From Chrysemys picta bellii (taxonomy: Eukaryota; Chordata; Testudines; Emydidae): 64,000 nucleotides of DNA. Made by a program: the position numbers and the translations under genes. Under the pieces are notes generated by a model that was not told where the DNA came from, did no database searches, and saw nothing but the letters and a program-made list of their open reading frames with translations. The stretch spans positions 26,119,011-26,183,010 of the forward strand of contig NC_088796.1 of NCBI RefSeq assembly GCF_011386835.1, in the 5' to 3' direction. This document shows, in pieces, positions 56,185 to 64,000 of the stretch; the stretch's first letter is position 1; every line of letters begins with the position of its first letter.

Positions 56185-57442
56185 TATGTGCTAATAAAGT
56201 TTGCGGATGACATGAAGCTGGGAGGTACTGCCAATACAGAGAGGGACCGGGATATCCTACAGGAAGATCTGGATGACCTTGTAATCCGGAGTAATAGTAA
56301 TAGGATGAAATTTTATAGTGAAAAGTGAAAGGTCATGCATTTAGGGATTAACAACAAGAATTTTTGTTATAAACTGGGGATGCATCACTTGGAAGTAACA
56401 GAGGAGGAGAAGGACCTCAGAGTATTGGTTGATCACAGGATGACTACGAGCCACCAATGTGATATGGCCACGAAAAAAGCTAATGTGGTCTTGGGATGCA
56501 TCAGACGAGGTATTTCCAGTAGAGATAAGGAGGTGTTAGTACCGTTATACAAGGCACTGGAGAGACCTCATCTGGAATATTGTGTGCAGTTCTGGTCTCC
56601 CATGTTTAAGAAGGATGAATTCAAACTGGAACAGGTACAGAGAAGGGCTACTAGGATGATCCGAGGAATGGCAAACCTGTCTTAAGAAAGGAGACTTAAA
56701 GAGCTTGGCTTGTTTAGCCTAGCCAAAAGAAGGCTTAGGGGAGATATGATTGCTCTCTATAAATATATTAGAGGGATAAATAACAGGGAGGGAGAGGAAT
56801 TATTTAAGCTCAGTACCAATGTGGACACAAGAACAAATGGATATAAACTGGCCATCAGGAAGTTCAGACTCGAAATTAGAAGACGGTTTCTAACCATCAG
56901 AGGAGTGAAGTTCTGGAATAGCCTTCCAAGGGGAGCAGTGGAGGCAAAAGACATATCTGGCTTCAAGACTAAACTTGATAGGTTTATGGCGGGGATGGTA
57001 TGATGGGATAGCCTAATTTTGGCAATTAATTGACTATTAGCGGTAAATATGCCCAATGGCCTGTGATGGGACACTAGATAGGGTGGGATCTGAGTTACTA
57101 CAGAGAATTCTTTCTTGGGTGTCTGGCTGGTGAGTCTTGCCCACATGCTCAAGGTTTAGCTGATTGCCATATTTGGGGTCGGGAAGGAATTTTCCTCCAG
57201 GGCAGATTGGCAGAGGCCCTGGGGGTTTTTCACCTTCCTCTGCAGCATGGGCACGGGTCACTTGCTGAAGGATTCTCTGCACCTTGAAGTCTTTAAACCA
57301 CAAATTGAAGACTTCAATAGCTCAGACATAGGCCAGAGGTTTGTTACAGGAGGGAGTGGGCGAGATTCTGTGGCCTGCGTTGTGCAGGAGGTCAGACTAG
57401 AAGATCATAATGGTCCCTTCTGATCTTAAAGTCTATGAGTCT
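56185..57442 (+). mobile_element. CR1 LINE (subfamily with long 3' UTR)
   Basis: 5'-truncated sense copy in the last NUP155 intron. The reading starts at the polymerase catalytic box (LIKFADDMKLGG), passes HLEYCVQFWSPMFKKDE and RRATRMIRG, and ends with RLEIRRRFLTIRGVKFWNSL and a stop near 57001. Two stops (after 56326 and near 56683) break it. A 3' UTR of about 440 bp ends with AAAGTCTATGAGTCTAT, a different tail from the ATTCTATG type, marking a separate subfamily. Minus-strand frames here are shadows. Confidence 0.88.
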
Positions 57443-58069
57443 ATTTCCAAGGGTAAAAGAATTCATACTCCATGGGTAAAATCCTAACCCCAGTTAAGTC
57501 AATGTAAAACTTCCCATTACAGCAATGGGGCCAAGATTTCACCTCACACCTAAGTAAATTCTTCACATACCTGGATTTTAGTTAAGCTCCATCAGTAGTT
57601 GACAAGTATAAAATTGAAAATACGTTTATAAAATATACACCAAAAATACCCTAAGTGTACCATATATGGTTGAAAGTTGTTTGCAGAGATGGCCAGTTGC
57701 CACTAAAGATTTACTACTATCACTGTGAATCTGATCCTTGAACATGAAGCTTCAAGAAGCAGCCAATTTTTGATGTAATTCGAGGGAGTCCACATTTTTA
57801 AAGAACTAAAAACATTTACTTAAAAGTAAGACACAATCTGTTTGAAAACAAGCACCATAATAATAATTAAAACCCCCATCACCTAAAACTGGAACACCTA
57901 CCCAATATATACCTCTGAACAACTGTAAGAGTAACAATAACTTTTGGTGACTCTACCTTGAGTTGGATTTTAAAATCATTGACCCAAAGGGCTTTGGAGC
58001 TTCCAAAAGAAGTAACTTGAGAGTATATTTTTAAGTTTTGAAGAACACTTGTTTATAGTTCATAGTTAC

Positions 58070-58176
58070 CTCTCAAAGTTAAGCACTTTGTTGGGGTCTT
58101 GTACGTATCCCGATAATAATACATGAATACATTCCAAAAGGTGTAAAGGCTTTTTCATTCTATTCCAGTATGGGTC
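58070..58176 (-). CDS. NUP155: NUP155 penultimate coding exon
   Basis: The minus-strand exon encodes [20 protein letters not shown], then [14 protein letters not shown], a solenoid segment of NUP155. The acceptor is CTTCTTTTAG above 58176 and the donor GAGAG|GTAACT at 58069. The exon is 107 bp, starts in phase 0 and leaves two bases (AG) that form Arg with the first base of the last exon. The protein match is close, with conservative substitutions only as far as I can judge from memory. Confidence 0.95.
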
Positions 58177-58965
58177 CTAAAAGAAGATTACATCAAGTTA
58201 GGGAGGCAGTACTAAGTTAATTCTGATTCATCAATAGGGAAATGTAGAGGATGTCAGTACATAAAAATTGTGTTACTGCAATATTTAAAATGTTTGATTT
58301 ATTACAGCAAAATAATGGGAAAAAAGTGAGAATTGGATGTTAGTTTAACTTGCACGGGTTTCCACTACTGAAACTATAAAACATGAAATTCATCAAACAG
58401 TATTGTAAATATTAGACTTTGTATAATTCCAAACACACTCTGAACTACTGAATAGTTTGGTAGGATATGGATATGTAATAGGGTCTACAAACACCATATT
58501 GAGCATAGACAGAAAGGTGAGGAGAGCCTCTCCTGTTTACAGGGAAGCAGCTTTACTACACCCCCATGCAGCTGCTGCAGCTCCCAATTATGGAGACAGG
58601 CACACACAGCTGCAGCCAATAGAGGAAACAAGGCCTGCTGCTATAAAAGAGAGATTACAGAGAAGGAAGAGGAGGCAGAAAGGCCTGGGACAGAGAAGGG
58701 ATGACAGCTCTGCAGCAGGCTGCCTCCACGAACAGACTGCTAGATTCAATTAGAGGCGAGGGCCCAAGTGTGACACTACACCCCATATTCATCACAGTAA
58801 TATGATGATGGTATGATTATGGCATAATTGTGATGCATTTTGTACAAGATGAGTAATGTGAGGTGTCATTAGAAAAGTTATAATTTGCTGAATATGATTA
58901 TCTTATTTGTACGCATGTATCATTTTTGTATCTAAAGTTATGAATATTGACTATGTATCTATATT

Positions 58966-59697
58966 TCAGAATGTAGTCATTCCCCTCTATTCGGCATTGG
59001 TGAGGCCTCATCTGGAGTACTGTATCCAGTTTTGGGCTCCACACTACAAGAAGGATGTGGAAAAATTGGAAAGAGTCCAGCAGAGGGCAACAAAAATTAT
59101 TAAGGCGCTGGAGCACATGACTTACGAGGAGAGGCTGAGGGAACTGGGATTATTTAGTCTGCAGAAGAGAAGATTGAGGGGGGATTTGATAGCTACTTTC
59201 AACTACTTGAAAGGGGGTTCCAGGGCTGGCTCTAGGCACCAGCAAACCAAGCACGTGCTTGGGGCAGCACCGTTCTAGGGATGGCATTCTGGGGGCGGCA
59301 GTTGTGCTCTCGGAGTGTTTTTTTTTTTTTTTGTTTTTTTTTTGCTTGGGGCGGCAAAAAACCTAGAGCTGCCCCTGGGGGGTTCCACAGAGGATGGATC
59401 TAGACTATTCTCAGTGGTACCAGATAACAGAACAAGGAGTAATGGTCTCAAGTTGCAGTGGGAAAGGCTTAGGTTGGATATTAGGAAAAACTTTTTCACT
59501 AGGAGGGTGGTGAAGTACTGGAATAGGTTACCTAGGGAGGTGGTGGAATCTCCTTCCTTAGAGGTTTTTAAGGTCAGGCTTGACAAAGCCCTGGCTAGGA
59601 TGATTTAGTGGGGGATTAGTCCTGCTTTGAGAAGGGGGTTGGACTAGATGACCTCCTGAGGTCCCTTCCAACCCTGAGATTCCATGATTCTATGATC
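58966..59697 (+). mobile_element. CR1 3' fragment nested in the solo LTR
   Basis: Sense CR1 from the C-terminal part of the polymerase ([34 protein letters not shown]) to the 3' UTR and the TTCCATGATTCTATGATC tail. It is itself interrupted by a short hAT-type element at 59221-59377. It ends where LTR sequence resumes at CCCACTGGGCAAAACG. Confidence 0.9.
59221..59377. mobile_element. 157-bp hAT-type MITE nested in CR1
   Basis: Perfect 8-bp duplication GGGGGTTC at 59213-59220 and 59378-59385. Termini CAGGGCTGGCTCTAGG and CCTAGAGCTGCCCCTG are inverted copies. The interior is CTTGGGGC-rich with a T15 run. Removing the insert and one duplication restores the CR1 reading. Confidence 0.93.
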
Positions 59698-61171
59698 ACC
59701 CACTGGGCAAAACGCTTCTAGCCTAGACAGCTTATTGTGAAAGGCCCATTCAGGGTAATGTGCCATTAGGAAAAACAATATGCCTTAAGAGAAGGTTATC
59801 CCCCACCTGGTGAGCCTTCCTGAGCATGCTCCAGTAATGCTGCTATGATGCAGTAGGGCATGTGACCAGACCACATGACACTGATCTCCATTTGGGTACC
59901 TGTATTTTTCCACAAACGGGCTGAGAACTGTTTTTGGAATAAAGAGTTCCCGCCACATGTTAAAGCAGGGAGTGACATCATCTGTAGTTCTTCATTCCCC
60001 ACTACTCAATACCTAGGAGAAGCTTCTAAGGAAAAGGACTTGGAACAGGGGTGGGGAGCCCACGCTAAAAAGCAAGTGCAGCTTGCGCTTTGAGAATCTG
60101 CAAGCCTGTTTGTATCATCAGTCAGGGTAAGAAATTGCTAATTCATACCCAATCTTTCTAGTATTTTAGGTTTAGCTTGCAGTTTTGTTTATTTGCTAGG
60201 TAATCTGCTTTGATTTGTTTGCTATCATTTATAATTGCTTAATATCTATCTTTTTGTAGTTAATAAACTTGTTTTATGTTTTAACCTAAACCAGTGTGCC
60301 TTTAAGTGAAGTGTCTGGTGAAATATCTCAGTTTGGTTACCACATGTGTGCATATTCCTCTCCACACTGAGGGAGGGGCGGACATATCAGGGGCTGGAGG
60401 GTGCATGCCTGGGGAGCTGGGAAACTGGCCCGTGTCTGCTGTTTGCACTCCGGTAGCCCAGTTTGGGTGAGTAGTACCACCTGCTGTTGTGTTGGGTGAT
60501 TACAGGGCTTGGGTGAGGCTGACTGTGTCACCAACCAGCTGTGTTTCTTAGAGGGGCGCCGTGGTTCCCACAGCTCCCAGACTGCACGCCAGGGGTGACA
60601 ACTGGTCACACCAAGAACTGCTCTGACTGGGGACAAACTGAGGAGGACCAGTCAGGAGCAGCAGGGACCCCTCAATAGATTACACCTGGAGCCAGTGACA
60701 GGGCAAAATAAACCACAAAGATTATCTTTGTTCTTTAATCAGAAAAAAAACACACACTATGAACTAAAAAGGCATGAAGTGATTCTTATCCTTTGTGCCA
60801 GTCACAACCCAGGGAAATTAATAAGCTAAGAAAGATGAAATAGTTTGTTTCTGTTGACCTTACCATTATGAACTACCCCTAAGAAAGAAGAAAATCAGAT
60901 TCAGGAATCCAAGACCTGTTGTCCATGCTGAAGTGCAGAAATTCTAATAATTTTAATCCTATTTATGATAGGAGGGAGATCATCTGTAGCGGAAGTAACA
61001 GGAATATCAGAGTTTAATAGCTTTCCTCACCTACTAGGATTAGAAACAGTGAGGTTTTTTGTTTTGTTTTTTTAAACTAGTAAGATATTCCAAAATCCCA
61101 AGGTCTATTAAAATGTCTGATACATCTCATTTAACTTTAATGTAAAATTTTAGCTCAAATATTATCCTTAC

Positions 61172-61308
61172 CCGTGCTTTGAACAACTGGTCATACACTT
61201 CAAGTAGCCTAGATAGTGGCACTCCAATTTCCCGCATAGTGTATGTCACGAATCCCACATCCCAGTTCAAAGAACAAACTTGTTGCTCTAGAAACTGCAC
61301 TAAGAAAT
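61172..61308 (-). CDS. NUP155: NUP155 internal coding exon
   Basis: The minus-strand exon encodes [20 protein letters not shown], then [20 protein letters not shown] and LFKAR, a conserved helical stretch of the NUP155 C-terminal solenoid. The acceptor is TTGTTTTTCAG above 61308 and the donor CACGG|GTAAGG at 61171. The 137-bp exon receives one base (G) from 63129-63239 to make Asp and ends in phase 0. Confidence 0.95.
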
Positions 61309-61414
61309 CTGAAAAACAAAACTGCCTGTTCAGGTTCCATCTTGCTTTAACATTAATTTAACAAAGCTAATTAATGTTAGGTATCTACACAAGGTTTAGC
61401 TATGTCTACCCTTA

Positions 61415-61560
61415 CACAGAACCTTTCAACTGTGGAGCTCAAAGCATTTTTACAAAGTGGGTAAGAGTGATCCCAGAATTTACAGATGGGAAAACTGAGG
61501 CCAAGAGGATATGCAAGATGTGGCTGCTTTCCAGAGTCAGATGCTGTTATAAGCATCACA
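61415..61560 (-). repeat. Diverged MIR-like SINE
   Basis: TTTACAGATGGGAAAACTGA with flanking remnants of the MIR core in reverse orientation. Shorter and more diverged than the copy at 52.8 kb. Confidence 0.55.
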
Positions 61561-61704
61561 AGAGGTATTACTCAGGAGCAACAACACTATGTTACTAAAG
61601 GCATAGCACATTGTGCTTGTGATACTTTCAGGCTATGCTGCTGGCCAGGGAAATTCAATAGCCCAACTCTGATTTTCCCTGTGACAGCACAACACACTGC
61701 TATT

Positions 61705-61962
61705 AGGCCTGGTCCACGCTAACCCCCCCACTTCAAACTAAGATACGCAACTTCAGCTATGTGAATAATGTAGCTGAAGTCGAAGTACCTTAATTCGAAC
61801 TTACCGCGGGTCTAGACATGGCAGGCAGGCTCCCCCGTCGATGCCGCGTACTCCTCTCGCCGAGCAGGAGTACCGACATCAATGGCGAGCACTTCCGGGA
61901 TCGATCTCAGAAGATCGATTGCTTACCACTGGACCCGGAGGTAAGTATAGACCTACCCTTAG
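61705..61962. mobile_element. Short DNA-transposon-like element (MITE)
   Basis: The left end TTAGGCCTGGTCCACGCTAA and the reverse of the right end, CTAAGGGTAGGTCTATACTT, are imperfect inverted copies. The interior contains the palindromes GATCGATCT...AGATCGATT. CpG-rich relative to the intron. The exact target duplication was not resolved. Confidence 0.55.
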
Positions 61963-63128
61963 ATTGCCAGACTAGTCTGTTTTATCTATAATACCAGGAC
62001 ATCCATACCGTGTTTAACTCTCTGTAACATAAAACTGCAGTATTTGCAAAAGCTTAGAGTGACATATATCCATGCAGGTTTTTATACAAACATCCTCTTC
62101 ACGATGGCATTTGAGCATCTCAAAGAAGAAAACACAGACCCCAATCCAATAAAGGACACAGAGTTCCCCTATATTATACTTTATGGAGTTGCCTCTGTAG
62201 ATATATAAAATATATAGATATGGCAAGTAGATACATAAAGAATCTAACTGTACAAAATAAACACACACTTTGCATATACTTAGTATGTGAATAGAAACAG
62301 ACCGCTCTACCCTTCAATGTCTAGTTTATGTAACTGTCCAAATATAAATTCAGCTGCTGTTTGAATATAGTAAAATAAGACCATTTCAGAACTTAGATTA
62401 GCTTCAGTTTTGGGTGAAAAGTACTGATCATAGGTAAGTTCTAGGAACATAAGAATTGCCATATCATATCTGTATTGATATACATTTTTCCATTACAATC
62501 TTGTCTCTTCTCTTGTTCTAGCCACTCTCTCCAATCATCCACCAAAGTGACTGTGATAATAAGCACCACAACCCCAGTGTCCAAATTCTTGCTCTTGGAC
62601 AACAAAGCAACGACCAGCCATCTACCCTAAAACCCATCATCAGGGATTCCATAATTTACTCAACAACCTCAATCGCTATCATCTTTGCGATAGTAAACCT
62701 CAATGAAAACTGATTTAATTTTACTGTTCCAGCCACAAGGGGAAATTTAACATATAAAAACAGCGATTAAAAATTCCAGACAGCGGAGGAAATATAGTTT
62801 TCTTTAGAAATGTAATCTTACAATTGTCTCTCTTTTCAGAAGAAAAAGAAATTTTCCAATAATCTCAAAAAAATACTTGATTCACCATGCTCTTTTGATT
62901 CTGTCTTGTATAAAAAGAGTACAGCATGTAAAGCTAACATTTATTTAACTTATGCAAAAACAGCATTTATAAATACAGGTAAATTTAGCTGTTTTTTAAA
63001 TTAGCATCATACAAAGTTTAAACACTGAATAAAGCATGTATGTTTCAATGCTTAAGGAGTACTTGAGGCCTTTGAGCCCACTGCCATAATGCCTATTTTT
63101 CTGCCAAACACTCTGTTAAATTGCTTAC

Positions 63129-63239
63129 CTAAAGGAAAATAACGAGGTGTCCCAGCATATATCTTTCCAAGCAATACCATCTTTAGACTAAGAGCTTGCA
63201 TTCTGTCAGCTGGGCTCAGAGTCACACTGTCACTCAACT
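63129..63239 (-). CDS. NUP155: NUP155 internal coding exon
   Basis: The minus-strand exon encodes [20 protein letters not shown] then [16 protein letters not shown], recognised as NUP155. The acceptor is TTCTCTTTCAG above 63239 and the donor TTTAG|GTAAGC at 63128. The exon is 111 bp; it takes one base from an exon beyond the right edge and passes one base on. The four NUP155 exons in the window together encode the last 163 complete residues. Confidence 0.95.
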
Positions 63240-64000
63240 CTGAAAGAGAACAGTTAGGCATATAATCTACCTTTACATCTAAAGTTTACCGAGGGTAATT
63301 AAATTAAATTAAAAAAAAACCAAACAGCTATTACTACAGTGTTGTACTTGCATTTACCACTGACACTCTAAGCAAGTATTTTCTAACCCTGACTTTTATA
63401 TTCTTAGGGCATACACATAACTACACTTATTGTTGGTGGGAAGTCAGTATGTATGCATGTGGAAATGCAAATACACTTTCAGATTTCATATGAATGCATA
63501 TATGTTATATGAATAGGTTTCGTATTCCCTTGAATTTCACATAAATCCACTAATATAGATGACCAATGGCTTTAATATCTTAAAAAGTCTTGTCCAATAG
63601 CTTTTGGGAGACCTATGTGAAGTGAACTGCAGTTTCAATCCAATACCCAAAGTGGAAAAGTGCATACATCGCAAAATCACCATCAGTGGGGACACAACTT
63701 TCCTAGCAATCTCCAGTACAAAAGCCAGGACTGAATGGGCAAGAAAAGTGAACTACTTGTTCACTATAGCGGTTAAGGCAAATTGGCAGAGCCAAGCTGG
63801 GAAGCCTGCACTGCTGGAACCAGTGCTCTACCTCTTCTTTGGATTAACAGAAGACTTCAGTTCCCGTGCTGTCAATTTGGCAACCTTTCATAAACACTAA
63901 ATTCATTTGAGGCTGTAATCCTTCTCAGCATAGCTTTACTTAACATTTTGTTTAAGATTTCCTTTTCCTGAAACCTTCAGATGAAAGTCTGCAGGATTTC
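63240..64000. other. NUP155: NUP155 intron at the right edge
   Basis: No further exon was identified on the minus strand. A plus-strand frame of 98 codons (63604-63900) lies here with no recognisable product; it could be chance or part of an unlisted repeat. Confidence 0.45.

Larger units (their letters stand above)
58769..60610 (+). mobile_element. Solo LTR containing a nested CR1, in a NUP155 intron
   Basis: Starts TGTGACACTACACCCC and ends GACAACTGGTCACA, with CCAAG directly repeated at 58764-58768 and 60611-60615. The sense poly(A) signal TTAATAAACTTG lies near 60262. Without the CR1 (58966-59697) the LTR is about 1.1 kb. The unusual length and TGTGAC/GTCACA termini are shared with the solo LTRs at 39170-40288 and 46289-46919. 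Confidence 0.87.

Noticed and set aside
56757..57152. 131-codon minus-strand frame
   Set aside because: Antisense of the CR1 polymerase end and 3' UTR.
63604..63900. 98-codon plus-strand frame as a gene
   Set aside because: No start context, splice pattern or family recognised; it lies inside a NUP155 intron and may be chance.
1..64000. CRISPR arrays, operons, bacterial-type systems
   Set aside because: The spliced genes, LINEs and SINEs show vertebrate nuclear DNA; no regularly spaced short repeats were seen other than microsatellites.

Overview
This window is vertebrate nuclear DNA, most likely from a cryptodiran turtle. It has spliced genes with large introns, many CR1 LINE fragments, a tRNA-derived SINE of the tortoise Pol III type (2869-3063), several DIRS-like retrotransposon fragments, Penelope-like tails, hAT elements and solo LTRs. 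The species assignment is an inference from this repeat set.

Two host genes lie head-to-tail on the minus strand. The left part holds the first six coding exons of CPLANE1 (C5orf42/JBTS17, a ciliary and planar-polarity effector). In transcription order they are 28547-28627 (start codon), 27099-27234, 26752-26871, 21935-22167, 9890-9996 and 4138-4294. They join in frame with GT/AG junctions to give residues 1-278, and the gene runs off the left edge. A CpG island at 33.94-34.54 kb with a good minus-strand splice donor is the likely promoter and non-coding first exon. The right part holds the last four coding exons of NUP155 (inner-ring nucleoporin): 63129-63239, 61172-61308, 58070-58176 and 55288-55426 (stop codon). 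The order matches the mammalian 5p13 neighbourhood, where CPLANE1 and NUP155 are adjacent and on the same strand.

Everything else is intron or intergenic DNA filled with transposable elements, many nested with readable boundaries. From left to right: DIRS-like fragments, all on the minus strand (1-1210, 2327-3750, 5311-8575, 10380-12130, 18601-21650); a CR1 copy with an ORF1 esterase remnant (12.1-13.97 kb); a complete CACTA/CMC-like DNA transposon with about 125-bp inverted repeats and a TTA target duplication, inserted in an antisense CR1 (15411-17957); a Penelope-like GIY-YIG remnant (22.6-23.2 kb); four hAT-type non-autonomous elements with identified 8-bp duplications; a CR1 with an uninterrupted 438-codon reverse transcriptase ORF (32120-33436); a hAT transposase relic (37-38.7 kb); a CR1 split by two solo LTRs (38.8-42.3 kb); an antisense gag-protease fragment (42.5-43.5 kb); a decayed class-I endogenous retrovirus (about 43.7-50.7 kb) whose gag is cut by another solo LTR; and a three-layer nest inside a NUP155 intron (58769-60610).

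The best candidate for something under-described is the 15.4-18.0 kb DNA transposon, because its termini, target duplication and pre-insertion site can all be read directly. No bacterial-type system, CRISPR array, rRNA or functional tRNA gene was seen.
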